From positions 53,505 to 117,504 of the forward strand of contig JADGKB010000037.1 of NCBI GenBank assembly GCA_027604185.1: a stretch of DNA of 64,000 bases. The letters are read 5' to 3'. The notes below the pieces were generated by a model. The model searched no databases. It worked only from the letters and a program-made list of their open reading frames with translations, and was not told where the DNA came from. Shown piece after piece: positions 22,226 through 33,449 of this stretch. Position numbers and translations under genes: made by a program. The DNA is from Boothiomyces macroporosus. Lineage: Eukaryota > Chytridiomycota > Chytridiomycetes > Rhizophydiales > Terramycetaceae. Position 1 is the first letter of the stretch, and each line of letters begins with the position of its first letter.

Positions 22226-23575
22226 ATGCTTGGATTCGTTCAGTTTCTATTCTCACTAGCAAGCGCACTGGATTTGAATAATGAACAAGCAGTTAGACAG
22301 GCTAACGAACAAATTGCCGCAAATTTAATGACATACTACACTCCAAATCCCAATGGTGTTATCCCTGATTTGGGAGACTTTCCTTGGTATGAAGGCGGGG
22401 TAATGTGGGGAGCGATGATGGAGTATATCAAAACCAGCGGAAATGCAACCTTTAGCACCACTGTAGTCAATGCGCTCACACTTGCTTCAGAAGGGCCAGT
22501 TGGCTCTTTCCTCACTGCAGACGAAAATGAAGGTAGTGTATGGCTTGGAAGATGGAATGATGATATATTATGGTGGGCAATGGGTAGTTTAACTGGCACT
22601 GAAATGTTTGGCAACGTCAAAATGCCTGGCGGAGTAACTTTTTTGAATTTAACCACCACCACGTTCAACCAGGTGTATTCATTCTGGGACAACTCATGTT
22701 CAGGCGGGATTATGTGGGCTAGAGATAAATCATCATCAAAGTATGGCTACAAGTCAACTATTACCAATGCGCAGGAAATGATGTTTGGTGCCAGGCTTTA
22801 TCAAATTACAAAGGATGCTAAATATTTGAGCATCTCCAAACAATTACTGGCTTGGCTTAAAGTTCGTTTGATTCAATCAGATTACACAATTTACGATGGT
22901 ATCAACAAAAACTTGAATTGTGGAATGGTTGCTAAACAGCATTCATATCTAAACGGTATGGTTCTATCTGGTTTGGCTCATTTGGCTAGCGCAACAGGTG
23001 ATCAGAGTTACATGGGTGAAGCCGAAGCGGTATACCGAAAAGCAATATCATACTTTTCGCGAAATGGTGTCATCGCGGATGAATGTGAACCAAATTGCGA
23101 ATACGGACATGTGAGCTTCAAAGGAATTTTCATTCGAGGAATCGGTGATTTGTACACGTATTCCACCAATGCTCAAATTAGATCTGAAATCAAGAGTATG
23201 TTGGCAAATACCATTAAAGGCATGCTGAACACTTGTGATTCTCAATTAAACTGTGGCAATCTATGGTATACAAACAAGAAGGAAACAAACGTGCACTACC
23301 AATTGAATGCATTGGAATTGATTACTGCTTATGCGAAAACCTTTGGAATGAAGGGAGAAAAAATGGCTGCTCCCACTAAAGCAGCTACTTTCCCAACAAC
23401 TACAGTCAAGCCCGTCGTTGCTGCTACAACTATACCACCAATGCCATTCTTTGCCCAAACTACTACTACCACGACAACTGCTGCAACACACACCGCAACA
23501 GCCTCAGCAAGCGAGTTCCATGGCTTATCGCATGCAGCAGCCCTTGTTGCTATTTTGCTATACATTTTAGAATAA
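22226..23575 (+). CDS. GPI-type GH76 alpha-1,6-mannanase, copy 1
   Basis: Family 76 glycoside hydrolase or transglycosidase (Dfg5/Dcw1 type), acting on alpha-1,6-mannan. From the ATG at 22226 the protein is 449 aa with a signal peptide (MLGFVQFLFSLASA); the frame is open further upstream but only with a GTG start. The paired catalytic aspartates are in RWNDDILWWA (about residue 105-115). A Thr/Ala/Pro-rich stretch near the C-terminus is followed by a hydrophobic end (AAALVAILLYILE), consistent with GPI anchoring. No introns, unlike copy 2. The role may be building its own wall (Dfg5/Dcw1-like) or attacking another organism's mannan; sequence alone does not decide. Confidence 0.9.
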   Translation: MLGFVQFLFSLASALDLNNEQAVRQANEQIAANLMTYYTPNPNGVIPDLGDFPWYEGGVMWGAMMEYIKTSGNATFSTTVVNALTLASEGPVGSFLTADENEGSVWLGRWNDDILWWAMGSLTGTEMFGNVKMPGGVTFLNLTTTTFNQVYSFWDNSCSGGIMWARDKSSSKYGYKSTITNAQEMMFGARLYQITKDAKYLSISKQLLAWLKVRLIQSDYTIYDGINKNLNCGMVAKQHSYLNGMVLSGLAHLASATGDQSYMGEAEAVYRKAISYFSRNGVIADECEPNCEYGHVSFKGIFIRGIGDLYTYSTNAQIRSEIKSMLANTIKGMLNTCDSQLNCGNLWYTNKKETNVHYQLNALELITAYAKTFGMKGEKMAAPTKAATFPTTTVKPVVAATTIPPMPFFAQTTTTTTTAATHTATASASEFHGLSHAAALVAILLYILE

Positions 23576-23633
23576 AGAGTATCTTGATGATTCACCATCT
23601 CAGCCACATCTTGGACAGCAGGAAAAATTCTTT

Positions 23634-24875
23634 ATGAATCGATTCATTACTCAGTTACGGGTTTTCACTTCAAGAAGAGTAATCAAGAAACCGATAATTA
23701 AACGACCTGCGGTTGAATCTACTTTGCAAACTACTCTTGTGCAGCCAGCAGAACCACAACTACCAGCAGAATTGCCAAGCAATTACTTGAGACCAGTAGA
23801 ATTACCAGATGTAAAGACAATTATTCCTAGAGAATCTCCAGAGTCATTCATATTCAAACATAACTGCCTGGTGGTTGGAAGACAATTGGAGATCATGAAT
23901 GTGATTTTGGGATATGAACAGGCAAACAAGTACTCATTGAACACAATTGATGGCCAGAATGTGGGTATAATTTGCGAAGAAGAAAGCACTTTTAAATCAG
24001 CGATATTAAGACAATTGTTCCGCACTAGGAGAGAGTATAACGCAGATTTGCTGGACTTGAATGGAAATCTGTTATTCAGGTATTGACGCTTTAATATCAG
24101 GATAAAGCGGCCATTCAAGTGGTTTTTGAACTCTACAATAAAGATTTACTACAAGGATGAGGAGATTGGGTTTGTGAAATCTGATTGGCACTTGTGGAGA
24201 AGGAGATATGACTTGTTTGTACAAAACGAGCAGTTTGCAAGAATAGGTAAGCTTGTTATAACCAGATATGGGGCTATGGGCGTGGGATTTTGAAGCTAGA
24301 GATAATGAAGAGCACAAGATATCAGATATCAACAGAAACTTTATGGGTTTTATGAAAGAGGTAAGACACGATCTTATTTATAGATATTTACAGACATGGG
24401 AAAGTATATCGTCCACTATGATGCCACAGTGGACACTTTGGCCAAGATTTCACTCGATCAGAGAGCAGTATTATTGGCGTGCGCAATGTCGATTGATATT
24501 GATTACTTCAGCAGACATAGCAATACACATAGTCCTGGGATGATGCCAATCGTAGCTACTGGCGAAGCGGGCACACCTCCACCTCCAGTAGCTACTCCAG
24601 CACCAGTGCCAGACGTTGGCTCAGGTATCCCCAATGTAGCTCATATACCACTTGAAACTGGTGCAGGAATTCCTAATATTGGATCTACCCCTGATATGAC
24701 ATCCAATATCCCAAATATGGGTTCAACTCCCTTTGGAGATGGTAAAAATCAATGGGGAGATGATGCATTCTTGTCTGATGAGCAAGCAAACATTGCTAGC
24801 GAGGGCTTTGAATCTGCCTCTGAAGAAGGAACGAATCTACTTGGTAAACTTTGGGATTTCTTTAACAATGATTAA
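23634..24875 (+). CDS. Phospholipid scramblase family protein, probably mitochondrial
   Basis: Four exons (introns 24080-24100, 24247-24265, 24361-24383; 19-23 nt), 392 aa. The N-terminus is basic and lacks acids (MNRFITQLRVFTSRRVIKK), like a mitochondrial presequence and the yeast Aim25/human PLSCR3 type. The core scramblase beta-barrel region covers about residues 60-285, with the family segment D-I-N-R-N-F-M-G-F restored across introns 2 and 3. The last 110 residues are a Pro-rich tail with repeated I-P-N motifs (GIPNV, GIPNI, NIPNM), which is unusual for the family. Function in lipid movement between leaflets is by homology. Confidence 0.85.
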
Positions 24876-24886
24876 GTTATATTAAT

Positions 24887-25831
24887 TCAATAAACCGACA
24901 CTAATATTATTGAGACTACCATTAATATCGCACCAATAAATTGCGACAGTCTAATCTTCTTTTTCTGCAGTCCAAATAGGCCATAGTGGTCGCATATTAG
25001 TCCAGTTGGAATCTGAGCAACAACGCTAATACCAAAAAATGTAGATGCTCCAAATCTGGATACCAAAAATGCGACTATGATAGCATAGTAGGTATTGAAT
25101 ACGCACCCAGTGTATGCCCACCATGGAACGCTCTTTAAATCTTTGATATTTACCCGATTTCCGTTCCAGAAAAAATCAACCAGGAAAATCATAATTATTG
25201 GAATCAATCCAGTAGCGATACCCATCACAGTGCTAAATAAACCTGATGTATACATTGCATACTTTGTCAGCATACCACCTGATAGTGAAATCGCTACACC
25301 AGACATTAAAGCGCAAACAAACATTGCAAACCAATACATATCCACTTTTTTGCGATGCTTAGGCACTTGTTTTTCTATATCATTGTATTTCTTTTTGTCA
25401 AAATCAAATGACACCAGTATGATTGCAAGTATTGACAGGAACAACCCAACAATTCGCAACAAGGTAGCTTGCCTCTGCTCCACCATTATTCCATAATTAT
25501 CTAGCAATACAGAAGTTATCATTTGCATGGATACCAAGCAACAATTGACTATTTGCAGGCCCAGTTTGGAAACAGACATTGCAACTGTAATTATGAGCAG
25601 CATGTTGAGCGAACCGCCAAGCCAAGCGTACCATGGAATTTCATTCAAATTATAGCTTGCTGAGGGCGAATAACATAGCCAGACAATCAGGGCCAAAATC
25701 AAATCAAAGACGCTGATAAAAGTAGCGGCAGCTGGAAAAGTAGTTTTGCTCCCCAAAGTACTGTTTTGGGCGTTTTGAACAGCTATGAGAATTCCCCCTA
25801 GAATTACCAGTAAAATAGTGATATCCATCAT
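24887..25831 (-). CDS. DMT-superfamily transporter of the YdcZ (DUF606) type
   Basis: One exon, 314 aa, with about ten hydrophobic segments arranged as two homologous halves, each ending in a W-[WY]-A-[WY]-x-G-G/C signature (WYAWLGGS near residue 67 and WWAYTGCV near 230) and a later G-L-[QI] pair. This internal duplication is the hallmark of the fused YdcZ/DUF606 family, common in bacteria and scattered in fungi. Substrate unknown. It lies 12 bp from the convergent scramblase gene. No sign of recent transfer in base composition. Confidence 0.8.
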   Translation of the reverse strand: MMDITILLVILGGILIAVQNAQNSTLGSKTTFPAAATFISVFDLILALIVWLCYSPSASYNLNEIPWYAWLGGSLNMLLIITVAMSVSKLGLQIVNCCLVSMQMITSVLLDNYGIMVEQRQATLLRIVGLFLSILAIILVSFDFDKKKYNDIEKQVPKHRKKVDMYWFAMFVCALMSGVAISLSGGMLTKYAMYTSGLFSTVMGIATGLIPIIMIFLVDFFWNGNRVNIKDLKSVPWWAYTGCVFNTYYAIIVAFLVSRFGASTFFGISVVAQIPTGLICDHYGLFGLQKKKIRLSQFIGAILMVVSIILVSVY

Positions 25832-26188
25832 TTTTTATTTTTTTTTTAACTTTGCGGGTTTTATACTTCCGCCCCGCAATTTTTTGAAAATTAGTCAGCG
25901 GTCATGCGGAAGTCAGAAGACTCTCCGCAATTACTCACCATGAATGGTTAGTGTGTTGATTTACACATTCATTTGTGTTGGACAATTGTCTTGATGTTGC
26001 GTGCTGTGCTTCAACTCTTTTGATTGACTAAAGTAAGGTAATTGTATTGAGGCGAGGACTACAAACCAAACAAATTCAAATTGGCCAAAGTGGTATCGAA
26101 TAGTAATGGTGAAATAGAGAATCCGTGTTGGAGAACGATAATCTTCAATACACTAGAAATTCGAATCTCTAATTTATTTATTCTGTAA
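25832..26188. other. Intergenic region
   Basis: Contains a poly-T stretch just upstream of the transporter start and a small imperfect inverted repeat with 8-bp arms (ACTTCCGC at 25865-25872, GCGGAAGT at 25906-25913), possibly a transcription-factor site. No coding frame seen. Confidence 0.4.
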
Positions 26189-27307
26189 CTACTGACAACC
26201 TTGAAGGCCAAACTGATCAGCAGGCAAGCCCAATGTAGCCAATACGGTGTGGTAGTACTTTAATCTAGTTTGCCCAGCTTGTAAATTGGAAGCAAACTGC
26301 CCATTGCTGCATTCATAAGCTCCGTTCTGGATTTGTAGAGAGTATCCAAAGTATCCTTGTTGTACATGTGGATCAGTTATACTCCAACTCCAAACAAACA
26401 TGGAACTCGACCAATTGAGATTGATATCAGAAGCCAATTTGTCGCAAGCACCTGAAGTAATACCGCAACTGGAAGTAACATCAATTCCAGCAAATTGCTG
26501 GAATCTATTATAGTTTGCCTGCCCAGTCAATTGCATGTATCCTCTTCCAATGTATGGTTGGTAACGCGACGCTGGAATGTTCAAGCAAGTTCCATCTTGT
26601 GCACAATATTCTCTAACTGCTGAAAATGATGTTTCTTGCATAATGTGAGCCAGCAACATTGCAATGTGTAGCGGCTTTGGGAATAGATCTTTGTGTTTTT
26701 GAACTTGATCAAACAATGCCTGAGCTACGTCTCTACCAACTGATGGATTCAGGGATTTGATCGCATTCAAATAGGTATCGGCGGAAAAGCCAAACAATGA
26801 ACCACTGGATGGAGGCTGTGGTGGAGTAGGGGGATTGACGGTGTTTGGTTGCGGATTGGCAGGTGGGTTTGGTGTTACGGGAGTTGGTGGTATTGGGTTA
26901 GCAGGAGTAAGGCTGGTGAGGCAGTTACCGCATTTACAACCAACACCACAGTAATCTGCAGTGGTTCCACAGTAGCCCCATTGAGACATGCATTGACCAG
27001 CAGCACATCCACAAGACGGATTGCTTGGTGGATTGTTTATTCCACAAACTACCCCTTTTTTGACAACTGCATTTTCTCTTCCCAAGTTTCCATTCTTGGC
27101 CCAGCAAATTCCATTCAAGTAGGCATACTGGGTACACCCTTTGACTGATTGACAGAATGCAGAACAAAGTTCTCCTGTGGTGCGTCCGCTTGCGATATCT
27201 CTCCCAGGAAAATCACAATCGTGAGCCCAATCTCCATTTTTATCGCGAGTCCAGTTGATGGCTACCGCAGAGCTAAATAGAGCAGCAACTAATGTATTCT
27301 TGAACAT
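26189..27307 (-). CDS. Secreted GH19 chitinase, copy 3
   Basis: One intact exon, 372 aa, opposite in orientation to copies 1 and 2. Signal peptide (MFKNTLVAALFSSAVA), PAN-like domain, hevein-type chitin-binding domain, a 40-residue Pro/Thr/Asn-rich linker that is the longest of the three, and the GH19 domain. Catalytic segment AHIMQETSF, second acid in VREYCAQ and YIGRGYMQLTGQANYN are all present. It is closer to copy 2 than to copy 1 in the N-terminal domains but, like copy 1, has no intron after GRG. It lacks a GPI tail. Confidence 0.93.
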   Translation of the reverse strand: MFKNTLVAALFSSAVAINWTRDKNGDWAHDCDFPGRDIASGRTTGELCSAFCQSVKGCTQYAYLNGICWAKNGNLGRENAVVKKGVVCGINNPPSNPSCGCAAGQCMSQWGYCGTTADYCGVGCKCGNCLTSLTPANPIPPTPVTPNPPANPQPNTVNPPTPPQPPSSGSLFGFSADTYLNAIKSLNPSVGRDVAQALFDQVQKHKDLFPKPLHIAMLLAHIMQETSFSAVREYCAQDGTCLNIPASRYQPYIGRGYMQLTGQANYNRFQQFAGIDVTSSCGITSGACDKLASDINLNWSSSMFVWSWSITDPHVQQGYFGYSLQIQNGAYECSNGQFASNLQAGQTRLKYYHTVLATLGLPADQFGLQGCQ

Positions 27308-27761
27308 TAGCTCTTGTATTCTGGCAGCTGCTTAAATAGCAGCCCGCACTCATCAATCACTCCTAAAAAGGAACGGTCAGTAGTTACTAAAGAAGCGGTA
27401 ACCGGGCAAGTAGAGCCCATTTGATTTAGGTCACAAAAGATGCCAGATTAAAGGACATTGCGGTCAACTAGGCTGAGCTAGCTTTGGAATACAATGGCAA
27501 GAGGTGTTGTTAACGCCTGACAGAATTGCTCGCTAGTGAAAGCCAAAGCTGAATTCAAAACTTTGCGGATAAACAAAAGTTTACAAATCATGAAAATCTC
27601 GAAAAACGGATTCCAAAATAGCTGGACGGAACAGTTCAATTGGATAAGGTGGCGGTTGCTAATCCAGATATGATTCAGACAAAGATTTGATTTACTGCTC
27701 CAATTGTGAATCGGCATCGTTTAGGTCTGCTTTCACGAAAGGATACCCAATAAAGGGCAGA
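27308..27761. other. Divergent promoter region between GH19 copy 3 and PPCDC
   Basis: A 79-codon frame on the minus strand (27478-27717) has unremarkable composition and is probably chance. Nothing else recognised; no tRNA signature found. Confidence 0.4.
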
Positions 27762-28409
27762 ATGATGATACAAGATCTACAGACACATAGCAAGGATCCA
27801 CAGCATATATTAGCTACAGATAAAATTGAAAATCCAAAAAAGAGGATCTTAATTGGTCTAACTGGGTCGGTAGCAACAATCAAAATTTACAATTTAATCC
27901 GCGATCTAAAGCAAGTATACGAGGGAGGAGTGGATTTGAAAATAGTTACTACAAAAGCTGCATTAAACTTTTTTAATCCAAAGGAAATAAAAGAGGAAAT
28001 ATTGTATGATGAGGATGAATGGAAGGAATACAAGAGAGGGGATCCAGTTCTGCATATAGATGTAATTTTTGTTTGACTCAAGCTACGGAATTGGGCGGAT
28101 GTATTTTTAATTGCTCCAATGGATGCGAATACAATCGCTAAAGTAGCAAATGGATTGTGCGATAATTTGCTTACTTGCGTTCTTCGTGCATGGGATATCA
28201 AAAGCGGGAAAAAGGTAGTTTTTTGTCCCGCAATGAATACTGCAATGTGGGATCATCCCATCACCAATAGTCAATTAGAAATTATAAAGAAATGGGGATA
28301 TTTGGAAATCGTTGATCCCATCCCGAAGCTGCTCGCTTGTGGGGATATGGGGAATGGTGCTATGGCCGAAACCATTGATATTGCAAAATATGTTAAATCA
28401 ATACTGTGA
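27762..28409 (+). CDS. PPCDC: Phosphopantothenoylcysteine decarboxylase (Hal3/PPCDC family)
   Basis: FMN flavoprotein of coenzyme A biosynthesis. Two exons joined across a 21-nt intron at 28062-28082 give 208 aa. Visible: the flavin-binding start ILIGLTGSVATI (about residues 28-40), the catalytic His in HIDLRNWAD, restored exactly by the splice, the P-M-D-A-N-T substrate motif, PAMNTAMW, and the ACGDMGNGAM substrate-recognition clamp carrying the catalytic Cys. Retention of His and Cys argues for an active enzyme rather than a Hal3-type regulatory subunit. Start chosen at the first ATG of the pair at 27762; the open frame further upstream has no ATG. Confidence 0.93.
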
Positions 28410-28421
28410 AATAAATAGTTT

Positions 28422-31400
28422 TTAATTCGATACTTGTAATTCATCTTGAGATCCACCATTAGAGTCATCAAACGATACCAAACATTGTTGGCAGTAAGAT
28501 TGGAGATTATGTTCATAAAATACACAGCAATTCAAATCTTTTCCACAACCATAGCATATAAAGTGATTAGGATGATAAAATCTACCATTTGTCTGTTTTA
28601 AAATCAAAGTTACCTCCACTAACTGCCCTTCGATTCGCCTCTGGCAGCCATAGCAAGTGACATCCTTGTGGTCGCTGCAAAATACTGCATTGCCAAATAG
28701 GGCATACTCTTTCCCGTGAAGTGGTTTGTTGCATGCCTATTGTTATATCCAACTTACATTGCAAGTCTTGCAACTAGCGTGGAATTTTTTACCATCTATT
28801 ATAATGTATTCTTTCAAAATTGGTCTTGTGCATTCGTGGCAGATTAAATGAGCTTCAATAAAGTAACAGCCTTTACATACAATATCATCTTTTAAAGAAA
28901 AGATTGATTCGGAAATCACAGTTTTACAAAGTGAGCAAACTAGACAGCCTTGATGGTACGATCTGTTCTCTACAATTATTGGGCCATCGCCCTCTGAAAA
29001 TTCCTTGTTGCATTTGGCACAGATGTTAAGTACAGGCTGTGCTCCCAAATTGGTGCCCGATCGCATACGAACTTTGAATGACATTCTTTTGAGGAATTGA
29101 TTTGATTTTCCACCTTGAGGTTTACCACAGTTTGGACACGTCGCGTTTTCTTCCTTGGCGGTCTTACCCTTTTCTCTTTCAGTTTTCGAATCGCTTCTGC
29201 ATTGACATACATCCATATCTGGAGTAAGCAAAGTGCTTTGTCTTCGTAGTAAAATTGGACTTGAGGATTTTTCTGCTTTTTCTGAACTTGCTCCAATTCC
29301 GAAAAAGGTGCTCTGTCGTCTTCCGCCTATAGAGCCAGTCGATGGATTAGACTTTAATGTATCTTCTTTCTTTAGCTCTTCCTTCTTGTCCTCCTTTTTT
29401 ACTTCTTGATCTCTAGGACCATCTCTGAAACTTATTCCTCTATTTCTGGTTGTGGCTCTCTTTCGGATTGGCGGGCCTGCGAGCTCTTCGAGTGGTTGAG
29501 AATCTTCATCGGCATCAACACTGAATTAATCATAATTACGCTACGGTAAATGCAGGCCCTAATGTGGCAGGAGATGGTTCGTTTGATGGTGGTTGGTGGC
29601 TGATTGTTGGAATCTATATTAACAAAAACACACCAATGAATTGGAGCTTTCTGCAGATACAAAGGTAACAGGGAGTACAGGCTGAGAGTATAAAGGCGAC
29701 CTTATCATCGATTCTCTTACTTCAGAAGAGTTTTTATATCCCCCTATAGATACCCGCTCGCCTGGGCTTGAAGAATCAAGAGAATCTGTAGATGGACATC
29801 TGGTCAGCATCCTCATGATTTTCTTTTCATCCGTTGTTTCAATTTTACCCATTTCCATTGATGGGGCATCTTTGTCCACTTCATCTATACCCATATCCTG
29901 TGCAACATCGTATTTTATAGTCTTTTCTTTATCTTCGGCCAACTTCAATTTCGCATCTATTGCACTAATTTCTTCTTGCAACTGTCCAAGTAGAGTACAC
30001 TTTGGTTCAATTGATTGCATTTTCTCCATTGCTTGTGATAGAATTACGTGCAATTCAGCAGCCTCTTTTGCTAATACTTCGCTAGAGTAATCTTTGCTCT
30101 CTGGAGGTGTTTTATCTTCAACTGATATCTGATCAATGAATTTCTTCATGTCAGAGATCTTGCCAGTGATGAATGCATTCATTGGTTCCATGAAAGGCTC
30201 CTTTTGGCCAAATTCTACCAAATTCGACAGATTCTGCAGTGTTTTGGCTATTAATAGTAATTTTCTAGATGAGGGAGGGTCAAGTATTCCAACTTTCAAT
30301 CCAAATAATGAAGGTCCAAGAATTGCTGGAGCGAAAAACCTCAGAAATATGAACCCGCTAACGGATGTATATGGGACAATGTCATTCCCTGGGAACTTTT
30401 TGGCAACAGCTGATTGAATAAGGTAAAAGATATCCTTGAGTGTACTGCAAATTAGTTTCAATCAACCTTGGCATTTTAGATGCAGAGGAAAAGATCCTTT
30501 CTGTGATAATGGTATTCAATTTAATCAAGTTGGCAGCATTTACTTCTGGGTCGTTCTCTTTTTCTTTCTCTTTCTCTTGCACTCCCCTCTTTTTGCTGTC
30601 GACTCGATCTGCTTTATCTGATTTTTCTGTCTTTTCCACTACTTTTTCAAATCGTGTTGGATCAAGCTAAATTAAAGATGGGCTACTTCAACAGGCAATT
30701 TGGACATGATTATCGCTCTCAGTACATCTTCCAAAGTAGAACGTAGAAAGTCTAGGTTAATTGAAACCAACCTGTAGCTACAAACTTCATATACACATCG
30801 AGGGCTTTTGATGCCATAGAATTAGCTCTGAAGAGGGTCTTGGCATCGTCTATATTATCTTTTGACTACCTGACTGTTCAATTTCTTGCTTTATGATCGA
30901 TTTGACTAATTCATGAAAATCTTCATCATACAGTTTAATCTGATAAAAATAAACTTACCAGACATTTAGCTGCTTCCTCTCTGGATGGACTTACTTTTCC
31001 AAGATAAATTAGAATTTGGTAGTCGTTTTCGCTCAACAATGAAATCATGTTATCATAGTTTTCGTATGGTAATATAAGCGTTTTCTATCTTAATATACAC
31101 TTACCGTTATTTCAATTTTCAGTCTCAATGCCCCTAATCCCCCGCATGTTGGGGCAAGACTATCTTTGCATTTTTGATGGCACCCAGCTCCACATTCGGT
31201 ACAAGAAAGATGGGTTCCGATCATGGTATTGCTGCAATGCGAGCACGAATGCAGAGCAAATGTTTTTTCTACAAAATGATGAGGTTTTTGCGTTTGCGGA
31301 ATCGTCTCTTCCTTATCGTGCAAGCTCTTTACAAATTCTCTGGGCCGTGATCGTTTTTCACCTTCAGTAACCGACTTTTTTCTATTTTTTGAGCTTTTGG

Positions 31401-32380
31401 CTGGAAGTTCTTGTTAGCTACATCGTACCATTTTCCAGATCCAGAGGGTTGAGCGCATACCATCTGTTGGTTTGTTTCTTTGCTATTACCGGTGCTAGTG
31501 GAATAGTTACATGGCCAATAAAGTTTGGTGGGACTACTTCATTCAGTCCTTCCTGACTCCATACTGAACAGTGAATTTCCTTGCTCAAAACATCTTGGTT
31601 CGCGTTACATGTACTGAGTTAAAAAATGTTACAAAAAGAATGTTTCTGCGTATGAAGGATCTCTAGTGCGAGGTTGAAAATGTGTATGCTGAGTAGTTAT
31701 CGCATCAGGATCCGGAAACATGTGAATCACAACATATGGGTTTGGCAAATCTGCTGTTAGAACAAAATAACCAGAGATTCCTTTTTTCATCAAATCCTTT
31801 CCTTTTTTAATCATTACCGCAAATCCGTGAACCTTTCGCTTTGGTTTTGGGGGAAAATGTCTGTGTTAGTCAATTATACTTTATCCTGATCAATAACTGC
31901 CCCACATCTATGATTAATTCATATTACCAAGCCATTCTGTGTCTGCTTGTTTGACCATAAACCACTGCTCTTCAGCGGACTTTATAAAAGGACGGGGAAT
32001 AACCACCTGCTGTCAAAAATACCCAACCTTTCCAATGGGTGTAGTCTCGCACAATCCTCTACTCCTATCTTCCTCCCATATGATAAATTTGATTTCTTTA
32101 AACCCAATCAGATTTTCAAAACTGAAATCCTCTGCCTGGTATTAGTCTTTTGTACCCAAAACAACGACTCTGAAAACCCAATTGTCTGCGTAACTGTTTG
32201 ATTCGTCGATTGGTTGTCTAGCCTAACTGTGCAGTAGTATGATTTTGCAGGGTCTGTCATTACTTTTGAGATACCTGCTTTTACTTCTTCCAAATATTTC
32301 GCTTCGATGACTTTGCCATGCACTTTGTAATTCCTCCAATATACGATAGATTCTATCGCTGATAAAGGTGATTTGGACAT
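28422..32380 (-). CDS. RasGAP protein with two C2 domains, C1 finger and C-terminal LIM domains
   Basis: Seventeen exons with sixteen introns of 19-22 nt; the model sums exactly to 1212 aa. Domains in order: C2-like region 1 (residues about 1-120), C2-like region 2 (about 150-300), C1 phorbol-ester/DAG-type zinc finger (H-x12-C-x2-C...C-x2-C...H-x2-C-x7-C), RasGAP domain with the Arg-finger segment TLFRANS and the FLRFFAPAI core, an acidic/Ser-rich linker, and at least two LIM zinc-binding modules at the C-terminus. It should stimulate GTP hydrolysis on Ras or Rap at membranes, with C2 and C1 recruiting it to lipids and calcium. RASAL/RASA proteins have C2-C2-RasGAP but end in PH-Btk, so the LIM tail and C1 insertion are unusual. 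It converges on PPCDC with a 12-bp gap. Confidence 0.88.
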
Positions 32381-32696
32381 GGGACACTAATTCTAACCAA
32401 GTTATTTGTTGATTTACTAACAAAGAATGGTGATGTCACGTTATTGTTTTCAAGGCGCTTGACATGTAGGGATGTTTATGTAAATTAGCACTGGAAATAT
32501 TCGTCCGTGCTGAGAAACGCTGTTAGATGAGATCCTCCGGTTCTGCTTGATAACAGATCAGAGATATCAGTTATCATCTCCAGATAAGAAGGGCCTCTCA
32601 ACTAGAACATTGCCGCATCGCACTATTAAATTGTATCCAAGACTTTGCATTGAATGATCGCTTGGCTCAGCATTCTCTGTGTCAATTTTTCACCAA
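32381..32696. other. Divergent promoter region
   Basis: Shared upstream region of the RasGAP gene and the gene at 32697. A GT...TTAG stretch just upstream of the RasGAP ATG (about 32385-32420) could be a 5'-UTR intron; otherwise nothing seen. Confidence 0.4.
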
Positions 32697-33410
32697 ATGG
32701 CTGAAACCCAAAATTCAACCCAAATAAACGCCTTGATCGAACAACGAATAATTACACTCAAATACTTGTCTAGAATATTCGACGGTCACGGGAGATACTT
32801 GGGGACTGTGAAAATACCGCTGGGAAAGCTGTACGAAATGTATTCTGCACCAATCGGATACAAGCGGTAAAAGTGCTTAATATCAGAAGTGAGCAGTTGT
32901 TTCAGCTTGGATTATCGCTAGGTACACTAGCAAGGATTACAGAACCAATTGGATTTTCAAAAGCTGTAGATACCCTGATTAGGTTTGTTTGATTAATTCA
33001 GTGAATACGAAATGTTTATTTCCGAGCAAAGGTGGATTATACTAATACAGTCAGAGCGCAGTTTCACGAGTATTTTCTAGGTTATCTAGAGCTAGACCAG
33101 ATACGAATTTTATGGAGAGTTCGTTGCTGTTGGACGTGCGGGCACCAGTTACTATTGATTAATGTAGCCGTTTAATCTGGACTTTATTCATGTATTTAGG
33201 ACTGTTGCGGATATACTGGAAATCACCTATGAAAAGCTGAAACCGAATACAAACTCTGATGCGTACTTTGAATTGGTGAACAAGCTGGATGCAAAGTTGT
33301 GGAAGCTTGCTATAGCCCCAGTAATGAGAGATCTGGATGCGCTGGGTGGAGACTTGCTGTCGGCGGAACTTGCGAAACTGATAGAAACAAAAACCAATTC
33401 ATACTCTTAA
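32697..33410 (+). CDS. Uncharacterised helical protein, five exons
   Basis: Introns at 32867-32886, 32983-33001, 33032-33050 and 33148-33167 (19-20 nt) yield a clean 211-aa protein from the ATG at 32697. It is predicted mostly alpha-helical, with a conserved-looking central segment (L-D-V-R-A-P-F-N-L-D-F-I-H-V-F-R-T) joined precisely across the last intron, and no signal peptide or membrane segment. The regular splicing and frame restoration support a real gene, but I do not recognise the family. Confidence 0.65.
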
Positions 33411-33449
33411 TATATCAGACTATATATTTTTTATTTCAGATTATACAAC

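Noticed and set aside
27478..27717. 79-codon minus-strand frame upstream of PPCDC
   Set aside because: Composition gives no fold signal and no homology was recognised; it lies in a promoter region.
32260..32280. Possible extra 21-nt intron in the RasGAP C2 region
   Set aside because: It is in frame and free of stops, so the sequence does not decide; the protein reads well without removing it.
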